Shown: positions 41,780-50,169 of the stretch, in pieces | Layout: each line of letters begins with the position of its first letter | Numbering within the stretch: position 1 is the first letter of the stretch | From: Anaerolineaceae bacterium UBA1363 | Lineage (GTDB): Bacteria > Chloroflexota > Anaerolineae > Anaerolineales > Anaerolineaceae | Length of the DNA: 64,000 nt | Direction: 5' to 3' | Assembly: GCA_002306055.1 (NCBI GenBank) | Contig: DBRR01000037.1 | Location: 6,743 to 70,742 of the forward strand | Notes under the pieces: model-generated | Databases searched by the model: none | Told to the model about the DNA's origin: nothing | Seen by the model: only the letters and a program-made list of their open reading frames with translations | Made by a program: the position numbers and the translations under genes

Positions 41780-44113
41780 TTAATCTTCGATCTTGAGCAG
41801 GCGTGCGTTAATCGCGACAATGATCGTACTAAGCGACATCAGCACCGCTGCCAAAGCAGGCGGTATTGAAATCCCCTGGTTGACCAGAACCCCAGCTGCC
41901 AAAGGAATGGCGATCACGTTGTAGATCACTGCCCAGAACAGGTTTTGCACCATCTTTCTGTAAGTCGCCCGTGAGAGTTTGAGAATGCTGAGGACATCCA
42001 GCGGGTTGCTGCGCACCAGGATCACGTCCGCGGTCTCAATGGCCACATCCGTACCTGCGCCAATCGCGATGCCAAGGTCGGACTTGGCGAGAGAGGGCGC
42101 GTCGTTGACCCCGTCTCCGGTCATCGCCACAACCTTACCTTGCTTCTGCAGCTCCTCGATGATGGACACTTTATCCTGCGGGAGCACTTCCGCGTAAACC
42201 TTGTCGATATTTAGTATTTCAGCGACATAGTTGGCGACCTTCTGATTATCGCCAGTGAGCATGATCGATTCGACTCCCATTTCTTTAAGTTTTTCTACAG
42301 CTTCAATGGAAGATTCGCGCACAATATCGGATAGGGCGATGTACCCAAGCAGGGTTTTGCCATCCAACACAAAAACAACCGTCTTGCCCTGCCCTGCCAG
42401 GTTCTCATAATCCGCTTCATCAAAGGCAATCCCGGCTTCGCGTACCAGCCCCGGGCTGACAATCCTGATTTCCCGGCCATTAACTTTGGCTTGAAGCCCT
42501 TGCCCGGTGATATTCTGGTAATCGGTTACATCCAGGCGCGCGAGACCGCGTTTCTCAGCCTCCTCCACGATGCCCAAAGCGATGGGGTGTTCGGAGTTCA
42601 GTTCCACTGAGTAAGCGATGGTAAGCAATTCCTCTTCAGAGACTGTCACAGGTCTCACATCCGTGATACCAAAAGCGCCCTCTGTTAAGGTACCGGTCTT
42701 GTCAAAAACGATAGCATTGACCTTGCGCGCCTCTTCAAAAGCCGTCCGGTTACGGATAAGCAGCCCTTTCCGGGCTCCGATATTTGTAGAAACCGCCGTG
42801 ACGAGTGGAATGGCCAGCCCCAGCGCGTGGGGACAGGAGATAATGATTACAGTTACAGCGTGTTCGACCGCGAGACTCAAGTCCTTGCTGACCAGCATCC
42901 AGACAATAAAGGTGATTGTTCCCGCGATCACCGCGATAAAGAACAGCCATCTGGCTGCCAGGTCTGCCAATCTTTCGGTGTTAGATTTTGAGGCCTGGGC
43001 ATCCCGTACCAGCTTAATCACCTGGGAAAGGAAAGTTTCATCGCCGGTTCGGGTGACATCGAATTTGAGGACGCCCTCCCCATTAATTGATCCGCCTACG
43101 ACCTCATCGCCAGTGCTTTTTTCCACCGGGACTGATTCACCGGTAAGCATGGATTCATTCACAGAAGAGGAGCCTTCATACACGCGTCCGTCAATGGGCA
43201 CCTTTTCGCCGGGCTTAACCAAAACACGATCCCCCGCTTTGAGGTTCTCAACTGGAACATCCGTGGTGGAACCATCCGCAGCAATCAAGTGCGCTGTCTC
43301 GGGCATCAATTTGACTAATTCTTCAAGAGCTTTGGACGCTCCGACAACAGATTTCATCTCGATCCAGTGCCCCAGAAGCATGATCACAATTAGCGTAGCC
43401 AATTCCCAGAAAAAGTCATCACCTTCCAGCCAAAAGACGGTTGCGGAACTGTAAATATATGCGACGATAATTGCCAGAGCAATTAGCATCATCATGGCCG
43501 GAGATTTTTTCTTGAATTCGTCCACCGCGCCTGTCAGAAACGGCCAGCCTCCGTAGAAGAAAAGGATCGTGGAAAGACCAAATAAGATATATTTGTCACC
43601 CTGGAAGCTCCAGTCGACCCCTATGAACATCTGAATCATTGGGGAAAGCAGAAGAATGGGCACCATCAGGACGAGTGATACAAAAAAGCGCTTGCGGAAA
43701 TCCTCCACCATCATAGCGTGGTGATCACCATGGTCTTCATGACCGCTATGGGCTCCGGGTGGGCCAGATACACCTCCCATTTTCCCGTGTTCCATGTGCT
43801 CGTGATCATGTTGCCCGGGCAGGCTGCTTTCTGCGTGCTCCTGGCTGGCATGATTCACGCGGTCTGTGTGGTCGGCATGGTGCGCATGCTGATGCTCCAT
43901 GTTTGCGTGCTCATTGCCTTCTTCCTCCACAGGCTGATCACTCGCGTGGGGATGTTCCATACTCGCGTGATCCGTTTGCTGGGGATGTTTGTGGTGCATG
44001 TGTTGGTGGTCCATATCCTCGTGGTTCAAAGGTTTATCGTTGGGATGTTCCCCATCAGGTTGTTCGTGCTCCATGGGCTCAGAAGTGGGTATGCTGTTTG
44101 TAGTTTCGTCCAT
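41780..44113 (-). CDS. copB: Copper-translocating P-type ATPase, CopB type
   Basis: A P1B-type metal-exporting ATPase of 777 aa. The N-terminal ~125 residues are extremely rich in His and Met (HQHMHHKHP, HQHAHHADH, HDHEHMEHG), a cytosolic metal-binding tail. The intramembrane metal motif is SCPHALGLAIP; CPH rather than CPC marks the CopB subgroup (Cu2+/Ag+). DKTGTLTEG is the phosphorylation site and MLTGDNQKVA, AMTGDGVNDAPSL and TGES complete the catalytic set. ATG 44113 is chosen because GGGAGG lies 6 nt upstream; the frame extends 20 codons further without support. No CopY/CsoR regulator is adjacent. Confidence 0.94.
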   Translation of the reverse strand: MDETTNSIPTSEPMEHEQPDGEHPNDKPLNHEDMDHQHMHHKHPQQTDHASMEHPHASDQPVEEEGNEHANMEHQHAHHADHTDRVNHASQEHAESSLPGQHDHEHMEHGKMGGVSGPPGAHSGHEDHGDHHAMMVEDFRKRFFVSLVLMVPILLLSPMIQMFIGVDWSFQGDKYILFGLSTILFFYGGWPFLTGAVDEFKKKSPAMMMLIALAIIVAYIYSSATVFWLEGDDFFWELATLIVIMLLGHWIEMKSVVGASKALEELVKLMPETAHLIAADGSTTDVPVENLKAGDRVLVKPGEKVPIDGRVYEGSSSVNESMLTGESVPVEKSTGDEVVGGSINGEGVLKFDVTRTGDETFLSQVIKLVRDAQASKSNTERLADLAARWLFFIAVIAGTITFIVWMLVSKDLSLAVEHAVTVIIISCPHALGLAIPLVTAVSTNIGARKGLLIRNRTAFEEARKVNAIVFDKTGTLTEGAFGITDVRPVTVSEEELLTIAYSVELNSEHPIALGIVEEAEKRGLARLDVTDYQNITGQGLQAKVNGREIRIVSPGLVREAGIAFDEADYENLAGQGKTVVFVLDGKTLLGYIALSDIVRESSIEAVEKLKEMGVESIMLTGDNQKVANYVAEILNIDKVYAEVLPQDKVSIIEELQKQGKVVAMTGDGVNDAPSLAKSDLGIAIGAGTDVAIETADVILVRSNPLDVLSILKLSRATYRKMVQNLFWAVIYNVIAIPLAAGVLVNQGISIPPALAAVLMSLSTIIVAINARLLKIED

Positions 44114-44446
44114 AATGTGCCTCCCTGGCAAATTCGAAAAGGAATGCATATTTATTTGTTCATTTAATATCACATCCAGGCGTTGGTTTTCACTGAACGG
44201 TTATACGTTTCCAGTGATTCATACACAAATCTGACTTGTATAGCTGCCTCTGATGCCAAACCCAAGATGCCGAAGGCCTTAAATTTTATCCGCCTGACTT
44301 GCGAAAATTATCAAACAAGGGTTAGCAAACGAGGGTTAGCAGTCGTTACCCCTCCTGATCATCATAAAGTTTTTCTCCGTCGCCTGACCACCTGCAAAAC
44401 CTTTACAATCTCAGATCCAACTCTCTCATGGATATACAATTACGGC

Positions 44447-45232
44447 ATGAACATCATCCACTCAAAAGATAACACTCCCATTGCCTATGAAATTTCAGGC
44501 AGCGGACCATTGCTCATCATCGTGACCGGCGCGCTCAACACCCATAACTTTGGCGTCCCGAGTGATCTGGTCCCATTCCTCCAGAAAGCCTTCACCGTCC
44601 TCACCTATGACCGGCGCGGACGGGGTCAAAGCGGCGACACCCTTCCCTACTCGATCGAAAAAGAGATTCAAGATCTTCAGACTCTTATCGACCATCACGG
44701 AGGTAAAACCTTTCTCTATGGCCACTCGGCCGGTGCGGCATTGGCTCTCTTTGCAGCAGCAGAATCCCCCGAAAAGGTGCTCAAGGTAGCCGCCTACGAA
44801 CCCCCATTGATCGGCGGCTGGTTGGAAAAGACCTTGACGAACTTTTTGATCCGCCAAGTTAGCAAACAAGTCGCCAAGGGTGAAAACCTGGCAGTGGTCA
44901 AGCGCTTTATGCGTTTTGTGGGCATGGATGCGCAGCTGATCAAAGATACGCTCGCCTCAGAGCACGGTCAAACCATCATCGACATGGCAGGCACGATCGT
45001 CTACGAAGCAGAGATCCAAAAAGTCTCCAGATCCTTCCTTGAAGAGCGCGCGAAAAATCTTCCGATGCCCGTCTTAATGCTGGCAGGAACCAAAAGTTTC
45101 AAGACTGCCCCCGCCATTATGGCATCCTTTACCCAGGCAATTCCTCAGGCGGAATCAAGGCTGCTGGAAGGGCAAACCCATTCAGTCGAAGCAACCGTTC
45201 TCGCCCCAATCTTAGAATCATTCTTCAGTTAA
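44447..45232 (+). CDS. Alpha/beta hydrolase
   Basis: An alpha/beta-hydrolase-fold protein of 261 residues. The oxyanion-side motif is IIVTGALNTHN, the substrate loop contains YDRRGRGQSG, and the nucleophile elbow is YGHSAGAALALFAA (Ser). Acid and base are probably in MLAGTKSFKTAP and GQTHSVEAT. No signal peptide is seen. The frame runs back to 44183, but that part has no family resemblance. The chosen ATG lies 6 nt after TACAAT, another possible leaderless start. The substrate is unknown. Confidence 0.85.
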   Translation: MNIIHSKDNTPIAYEISGSGPLLIIVTGALNTHNFGVPSDLVPFLQKAFTVLTYDRRGRGQSGDTLPYSIEKEIQDLQTLIDHHGGKTFLYGHSAGAALALFAAAESPEKVLKVAAYEPPLIGGWLEKTLTNFLIRQVSKQVAKGENLAVVKRFMRFVGMDAQLIKDTLASEHGQTIIDMAGTIVYEAEIQKVSRSFLEERAKNLPMPVLMLAGTKSFKTAPAIMASFTQAIPQAESRLLEGQTHSVEATVLAPILESFFS

Positions 45233-45456
45233 GCCTGCATCATGAAGAAATTATTTTTCATTTTCTCCAAATCGCTCAATCCATCAGCTTTAAAGCGCTG
45301 GGGGTCCAACAAACTATCACGCTTTTCAAACGCCTTTAATTGAATATCTGCCAGCGGATCCTCTGCGTCTTCACGATTAGGAATACGATAGAAAACGAAA
45401 CGCTCCAGACTGCTTCGGCATGCCTGTAATAGCTCTTCAAAACGCTCAACTTCCAA
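45229..45456 (-). pseudogene. Remnant of an ECF-type RNA polymerase sigma factor
   Basis: The first ~50 residues from a TTG start (GGAGG 6 nt upstream) resemble sigma region 2: FEELLQACRSSLERFVFYR, REDAEDPLADIQLKAF, LLDPQRFKA. Intact relatives continue into W-[LI]-..IARNK; here that sequence appears in another frame (WIERFGENEK), indicating a frameshift near 45280. Region 4 is absent. The stop overlaps the convergent hydrolase gene. It borders the accessory segment downstream of rplL. Confidence 0.6.
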
Positions 45457-45577
45457 TCCTTTCCTCCTTTCGTTCCATTGCCATTCTTTACATTTAAAGA
45501 CGGATGTGAAACCTGATTGGTTCATTGTATTCAATATGACTTAAGCTTTTCACCGATGATCGTCCTCTTAATTTAAT

Positions 45578-45601
45578 AAAAAAGCCCCCTCGAAAGGGGG
45601 C
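45578..45601 (-). terminator. Copy of the rplL terminator
   Basis: GCCCCCT CGAA AGGGGGC followed by six T residues on the minus strand; identical to the hairpin at 47671-47694. Confidence 0.9.
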
Positions 45602-45684
45602 GATGGTTTGCTGAAAAACTAAAGAACGACGACTTCAGCGCCGGCTTCCTTGAGTTTGGCAGCAGCGTCGTTGGCAACGTCTTT
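45578..45684 (-). repeat. Duplicated 3' end of rplL with its terminator (distal copy)
   Basis: These 107 bp repeat 47671-47777 with only three differences, all at synonymous third positions of the rplL codons. The unit covers the last ~21 codons of rplL, the stop, the following spacer and the terminator hairpin. Confidence 0.95.
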
Positions 45685-45882
45685 ACTGACCGTTACGTCG
45701 GATAGATCGAATGCTTCACAGATCGCCTGATAGTTCCAATTCGCTCCCTCGGTACTACTGTCTGACTTCAACAATATCTGCGCTCGACACAGTTTCCGGG
45801 CTGGCGCTGTACCGGAAGAAATGAGTTGCCTTAATTGGGAACGTTCGGCTTCGCTTAGTTTGACTGGATATTTTTGGTTCAT
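45619..45882 (-). pseudogene. Chimera of IS630-type transposase N-terminus and L7/L12 C-terminus
   Basis: AAAGGA precedes ATG 45882. Residues 1-66 resemble the helix-turn-helix N-terminus of IS630 transposases (PVKLSEAERSQLRQLISSG, APARKLCRAQILLKSD, NYQAICEAFDLSDVTV). The frame then switches directly into the last 21 residues of ribosomal protein L7/L12 (KDVANDAAAKLKEAGAEVVV and L). The transposase lacks its DDE catalytic domain and cannot be active. The join is in frame, so an 87-residue hybrid could be made, but function is doubtful. It marks the left end of the accessory segment inserted after rplL. Confidence 0.8.
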
Positions 45883-46016
45883 GGCGTCTATCCTTTGAAG
45901 GAGTGTAGTTTCCAATAAAGGTAGCAAATTCCACGCCAAGTCTAACTTTTAGGTTGGACAAACTACTAGATTCCACGTCGAATGAATTTTTCCACCAATT
46001 TCACCAAAGAAGGGTG

Positions 46017-46045
46017 ATGGTTATGGCTAAACTTAATTATTATAG
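46017..46045 (+). repeat. Direct repeat flanking the AT-rich lipoprotein gene (left)
   Basis: ATGGTTATGGCTAAACTTAA followed by TTATTATAG matches 47248-47277 at about 27 of 30 positions. The two copies bracket the lipoprotein gene. Confidence 0.65.
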
Positions 46046-47008
46046 GTCCATTCGGAAATCCCAAATTCGCCAACCTTCTTTTTCTTTGATAGCTTGTACT
46101 TTGTATGAAAAAATAGAGCCTGAGGGGCTACCAAAGAACCCCCCCTCATAAAACATCTGCAATACAACTTGGATCTCTTCACAACTTTGGCTACCAGCAA
46201 TGTTCAGTTCTTCACAGTTTTCGGTGACACCAACTCGGATAACTGGATAGACTATTTTCCCTGATATGTTGTACGTTTGTAACAATGCGGTCCAACCCAG
46301 TTCTAATGGTGAGTTCTCTGCAATCAATGTGGACGCTTTACTGTAGTCTTTGTGGTTCATTAAGTTGTAAAAGGAGAGAACAGCATCTAATCCCGAAGAA
46401 TCGTTGATCGAGTGCTCTCCTTTATCTTCTTCTATGCTGATGATTTGATCTTCTACGTAAGCTGATTTTGTAGGCTCGGACGGCATTGTTTTATCTCTAA
46501 AGCGGTAACAAGAATCCACCGATGGGAACGTAAAGTATCCTATTTTCCACGCATCCTCTTGGAAAATCAGAGATACTTTTTGAATGAAACTAACAGATTC
46601 TATGTTCGGTTGTGGCAGGTTTTCAAACTCTAAACGTATTTTCATCAAATACGTTTTACATACTCCATGGACCTCATCCGGAAAAAAGTAGGGTTGCAGA
46701 TCAGGGGCAATAGAACCATCAGTTTGAACTTCTTCCCCTGGTTCTAAAGATAATATTTCGTAATGAACTCGGGCGCCATTTTCGAGAGTATTCACAAAAT
46801 CTTTTGGTCTAAACCCAGGTCCAAGCATTGCTGGTTCTGGATTGTACAACATTTCAGCAGCTGATGTAAAGTTTCTTGTATTTAGAAAATTGAAAAAAAG
46901 TTCGATGTTTTGCTTGTCCTCATTTAGATTATTAACGCGACAAGCGGCCAATGTAGCAAGGAATAGAAGGAGAAGAGTGCCAAATCGAAAGTTTGATCTT
47001 AATTTCAT
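46040..47008 (-). CDS. Lipoprotein of unknown function in AT-rich accessory segment
   Basis: The signal peptide ends in the lipobox LAAC, so the protein is an exported lipoprotein of 322 aa. Two similar halves (about 30-165 and 200-320) each begin with a helix pattern like NIELFFNFLNTRNFTSAAEML / DAVLSFYNLMNHKDYSKASTL, continue with a beta-rich part and end near a W-x-I (AWKIGYF / GWRIWDF). This suggests a tandem NTF2-like (DUF4878-type) fold. GAGAGG precedes the ATG. The gene is more AT-rich than its neighbours and is bracketed by short direct repeats inside the duplicated rplL ends, pointing to horizontal acquisition. Confidence 0.8.
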   Translation of the reverse strand: MKLRSNFRFGTLLLLFLATLAACRVNNLNEDKQNIELFFNFLNTRNFTSAAEMLYNPEPAMLGPGFRPKDFVNTLENGARVHYEILSLEPGEEVQTDGSIAPDLQPYFFPDEVHGVCKTYLMKIRLEFENLPQPNIESVSFIQKVSLIFQEDAWKIGYFTFPSVDSCYRFRDKTMPSEPTKSAYVEDQIISIEEDKGEHSINDSSGLDAVLSFYNLMNHKDYSKASTLIAENSPLELGWTALLQTYNISGKIVYPVIRVGVTENCEELNIAGSQSCEEIQVVLQMFYEGGFFGSPSGSIFSYKVQAIKEKEGWRIWDFRMDL

Positions 47009-47670
47009 TGAATCCTCTCTATTAACAAAGTCTCTATTTGTTTGTCCATTAATGTCAATATCCGGTGATGTGTATCGGATATGTTGTTATTAGGTTAAAA
47101 GCGGTAAATGGATAATCGATGACATCCGGTGAATGCCCTGCGACCAGAGGAAACAATTCTCCATTTCCCAAATCGAACATTTCAACAACAATTGTAGCAT
47201 GTTCAAACTGATAACTACGTGTTTGAATATCATGCTTGAATATCATCATGGTTATGGCTGAACTTAATTGTTTATAGCATCATTTCCTTATTTGAGCAAC
47301 ATTTTTGCGCTCCATTTTAGAAATTTGGGCGTTGGAAATGATTATTACAAGTCCAACTTAAATGAAAATAACGGTTTGAGATATCACAGCATATTTTGTT
47401 TTTTTCATGATTTTTTAACACGATATCTCAATCGGTATTTTTCCGATTCACCCAATGGTTGAAATCACAAATCTAACGAAAAATTTCAAACTTCATCAAA
47501 AGTAGGCAGAAAGTGACAGAAAGTGACTGTTTCAGCTTGAAATTATTGGTATATTGGCTTATAAAACTTATCTTTACACTGTGAGTGGGGCGTTTTTAAT
47601 AAGGGCGTTTTTAATATCGCCTTTCTTTGACTGATCCAGCGACGTGGAATTCGTGAGGCGTTTCTCCAAC
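47009..47670. other. AT-rich intergenic part of the accessory segment
   Basis: No supported gene. Two 64-codon frames (47055-47249 minus; 47268-47462 plus) lack ribosome binding sites; the minus one could be a remnant. A tandem pair of AGAAAGTGAC lies at about 47508-47527. Confidence 0.5.
47248..47277 (+). repeat. Direct repeat flanking the AT-rich lipoprotein gene (right)
   Basis: ATGGTTATGGCTGAACTTAA followed by TTGTTTATAG is the partner of 46017-46045. Confidence 0.65.
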
Positions 47671-47777
47671 AAAAAAGCCCCCTCGAAAGGGGGCGATGGT
47701 TTGCTGAAAAACTAAAGAACGACGACTTCAGCGCCGGCTTCTTTGAGTTTGGCGGCAGCGTCGTTGGCGACGTCTTT
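47671..47777 (-). repeat. 3' end of rplL and terminator (proximal copy of the duplication)
   Basis: This is the copy within the intact rplL gene. It contains the stop codon and the terminator GCCCCCT CGAA AGGGGGC-T6 at 47671-47694. The partner lies 2093 bp away at 45578-45684. Confidence 0.95.
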
Positions 47778-48089
47778 GCCAACACCTTCGAGGACCTTGG
47801 CGTCAGGGGTTTCGGCCAGGGTCTTGGCTTCAACCAGACCAAGGGATGTAAGCTGGCGGATGACCTTGATGACTTCGATCTTTTTGGGACCAGCAGATTT
47901 GATGACAACATCAAACTCGGTCTTTTCTTCCACTTCTTCTGCTGGAGCAGCAGCAGCGGGACCAGCGGCCATAGCCACCGGTGCAGCGGCAGAAACGCCC
48001 CATTTTTCTTCCAACAATTTGACGAGGTCAGCAGCTTCCAACACGGATAGTTTGCTCAGTTCCTCAACGATTTTTTCTAAATCAGCCAT
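47712..48089 (-). CDS. rplL: 50S ribosomal protein L7/L12
   Basis: The stalk protein that recruits translation factors. The N-terminal dimerisation helix pair (LEKIVEELSKLSVLEAADLVKLLEEKWG), an Ala-rich hinge and the C-terminal domain (KTEFDVVIKSAGPKKIEVIKVIR...GLVEAKTLAE) are all present in 125 aa. AGGAG precedes the ATG. It follows rplJ by 63 bp in the usual rplJ-rplL order. Its last 21 codons and terminator are duplicated 2.1 kb downstream. Confidence 0.97.
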   Translation of the reverse strand: MADLEKIVEELSKLSVLEAADLVKLLEEKWGVSAAAPVAMAAGPAAAAPAEEVEEKTEFDVVIKSAGPKKIEVIKVIRQLTSLGLVEAKTLAETPDAKVLEGVGKDVANDAAAKLKEAGAEVVVL

Positions 48090-48152
48090 TTTTTACTCCT
48101 ATTTTTTCCTTTAATATATTTATTTCTATTTCTCGCTAAAAAACGAGCACAC

Positions 48153-48683
48153 TTATACAGCCGCAGGCTGCTTTTCTGAATTAGCTTTGATAACCGCAGC
48201 CAAACCACGTGCAGGTTCAGCCAGGGTGCGCACCAGTTTGCTGGCGGGCGCCAGGATGGTGCCCAACAGGGTCGCGCGCATAACGGGTAATGTGGGCAGG
48301 TCAGATAATGCAGTGACCTGTTTGACGGTCAGACCAGCCTTATCAAGGTAGCCACCACGAACGGCAAAGGTATCATTACTTTTTACCAGTTCCGCAAGTG
48401 CTTTTGCCACCGAAGGAGCATCCTCGAATGCGAATACGACCACGTTGTTGCCTTCCCAGAATTTAGGATCGTATTGATAGCCTTTTTCTTCCAGGACCCG
48501 GGTAAACAAGCGGTTTTTTACAACATGTAAACGTCCGTCTGCCTCACGCAGTTTGGCACGAGCTTCATTAACTATCGGCATGCGCATCTTGCTGTAGGAC
48601 AGCACGAAGATCGCCTTGCTTTTGTCGACCCACTCGCGATACTGGTCAACTATGACTTCTTTATGTTCTTTTGAAAACGCCAA
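48153..48683 (-). CDS. rplJ: 50S ribosomal protein L10
   Basis: L10 anchors the L7/L12 dimers to the ribosome and represses its own operon by binding the leader. The 176-aa product has AFSKEHKEVIVDQYREWV, FVLSYSKMRMPIVNEARAKL, VVKNRLFTRVL and an Ala/Lys-rich end. The start codon is TTG at 48683, preceded by GGAGG at 10 nt. The leader with an attenuator hairpin lies immediately upstream. Confidence 0.95.
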   Translation of the reverse strand: MAFSKEHKEVIVDQYREWVDKSKAIFVLSYSKMRMPIVNEARAKLREADGRLHVVKNRLFTRVLEEKGYQYDPKFWEGNNVVVFAFEDAPSVAKALAELVKSNDTFAVRGGYLDKAGLTVKQVTALSDLPTLPVMRATLLGTILAPASKLVRTLAEPARGLAAVIKANSEKQPAAV

Positions 48684-48701
48684 TGTACTTCAACCTCCTT
48701 C

Positions 48702-48879
48702 CAATCAAAATAAAAATCTCTTTCCGTTTTCCCACAGAAAGAGATTCAGGACGATCAGGATCTACTAGATCTGACTTTGAACCTCCACCTCGGCGGGAAA
48801 TTAAGCCGTAAACGGCACCAGCTTTCTTAAGCAGAGCAGTATTCAGTTTTCAGTCTGCCAGTATACCACACTCTGGCAG
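48702..48879 (-). promoter_or_regulatory. L10 leader with attenuator, and rplJ promoter hairpin
   Basis: The 210-bp gap between rplA and rplJ carries GCCGAGGTGGAGGTTC near 48785-48800, which looks like the L10-binding leader. Next comes a 10-bp stem AATCTCTTTC / GAAAGAGATT (48715-48746) followed by TTTTTATTTT, an intrinsic terminator placed before the rplJ ribosome binding site. Upstream, at 48855-48879, CTGCCAG / CTGGCAG flank TATACT, a possible rplJ promoter. L10 binding is expected to tune readthrough into rplJL. Confidence 0.7.
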
Positions 48880-48893
48880 GAAATTCGGCAGCT

Positions 48894-49616
48894 TTAGGCT
48901 GCTTCTGACTCCATCGACACAGCTGCGTTGACATCCACCTTGACACCAGGGCCCATGGTGGAGGCAATTGTGACCTTGCGCACGAACAGACCCTTAGCGC
49001 CGGATGGACGAGCTTTTCGTAAAGCGGTCATCAAAGCAGCCAGATTGACATATAAATCTTCTGCTGAGAAGGAAACCTTACCCAACGGAACGTGAATGTT
49101 GGCGGTTTTGTCGAGACGGAATTCAACGCGACCAGCTTTGGCGGAAACGATGGCTTGGGCGATATCGCCAGGCTGCACAACGGTGCCAGCTTTGGGGTTC
49201 GGCATCAGGTTGCGGGGACCAAGCACACGACCAAGACGGCCGACTTTTCCCATCATGTCGGTGGTACCAACTGCGACGTCAAAATCAGTGTAACCGCCCT
49301 GGATGCGAGCCATATCGTCATCGGTCTCGGCTACAAAATCTGCGCCAGCTTCTCGCGCAGCCGCTGCAGCTTCGCCCTGGGCAAAGACCAAGACACGTAC
49401 GGTCTTGCCAAGCCCCTTGGGCAGCACGACCACATCGCGAATTTGCTGATCAGCCTGGCGGGGATCCAAGCTGGTTCGAACGTGAACCTCAACAGTCTCG
49501 TCGAATTTCGCAAATTTCATTTCTTTTACTAATTCCAACGCTTCCCTGGGGCTGTAAAATTTATCAGCCTCGATCTTCTTGGATGCGTTTTCATAATTTT
49601 TCCCGTGTTTAGACAT
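48894..49616 (-). CDS. rplA: 50S ribosomal protein L1
   Basis: A primary rRNA-binding protein of the L1 stalk. Typical segments are FDETVEVHVRTSLDPRQADQ, VVLPKGLGKTVRVLVFA, GRVLGPRNLMPNPKAGTV, and TMGPGVKVD near the end. From ATG 49616 the length is 240 aa; AAGGAG lies 5 nt upstream. The longer frame to 49637 is rejected because it would contain that ribosome binding site. It is 63 bp downstream of rplK. Confidence 0.96.
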   Translation of the reverse strand: MSKHGKNYENASKKIEADKFYSPREALELVKEMKFAKFDETVEVHVRTSLDPRQADQQIRDVVVLPKGLGKTVRVLVFAQGEAAAAAREAGADFVAETDDDMARIQGGYTDFDVAVGTTDMMGKVGRLGRVLGPRNLMPNPKAGTVVQPGDIAQAIVSAKAGRVEFRLDKTANIHVPLGKVSFSAEDLYVNLAALMTALRKARPSGAKGLFVRKVTIASTMGPGVKVDVNAAVSMESEAA

Positions 49617-49679
49617 GCATACTCCTTTGTGGTCCAATCGGGCTTACGAGCCCTCCCACAGTCTCTGATTGCTGTTTGG

Positions 49680-50105
49680 TTAGTCGCTGATGGTGATGCC
49701 CATATTGCGGGCTGTGCCTTCAAGCTGTTTCATCGCCGATTCGATATCGTTGGCGTTCATATCCTTAAACTTTGCTTCAGCGATTTCGCGGAGCTGGGCG
49801 CGCGTGACCTTGCCAACTTTGGCTGTGTTGGGGGTGGCGGAGCCTTTTTCAATCCCGGCAGCTTTTTTGAGCATCATAGCGGCGGGCGGTGACTTCAGTT
49901 CAAATTTGAAAGACCCATCCTGGTAGATGGTAATGGCGGCGGGAATGATTTCACCGACCCGATTAGAAGTGCGCGCGTTATAGTCCTTGCAAAACGCCAT
50001 GATGTTGACGCCGTGCGGAGCCAAGGCGGGACCGATGGGGGGTGCAGGGTTAGCCTTGCCGGCCTGGATCTGCAGTGTAAGTTGTGCTTTTACTTTCTTT
50101 GCCAC
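49680..50105 (-). CDS. rplK: 50S ribosomal protein L11
   Basis: It binds the GTPase-associated region of 23S rRNA. The N-terminus (VKAQLTLQIQAGKANPAPPIGPALAPHGVN, here in two parts) and the C-terminal domain (GSATPNTAKVGKVTRAQLREIAEAK, MNANDIESAM, GTARNMGI) are typical. The length is 141 aa. The start is GTG with GGAG 7 nt upstream. Confidence 0.97.
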   Translation of the reverse strand: MAKKVKAQLTLQIQAGKANPAPPIGPALAPHGVNIMAFCKDYNARTSNRVGEIIPAAITIYQDGSFKFELKSPPAAMMLKKAAGIEKGSATPNTAKVGKVTRAQLREIAEAKFKDMNANDIESAMKQLEGTARNMGITISD

Positions 50106-50169
50106 TTAAATTCTCCTTGGTGGTGCAAACGGGCAGGTGCCCTCCCACAAAAATCCGGATTGCTCCGGT

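Noticed and set aside
43718..44167. 149-codon plus-strand frame opposite the His-rich start of copB
   Set aside because: It is antisense to His codons (CAT/CAC), which give a Met/Val-rich hydrophobic shadow; no start signal.
47055..47249. 64-codon minus-strand frame in the rplL-associated segment
   Set aside because: No Shine-Dalgarno and no homology recognised; mentioned only as a possible remnant.
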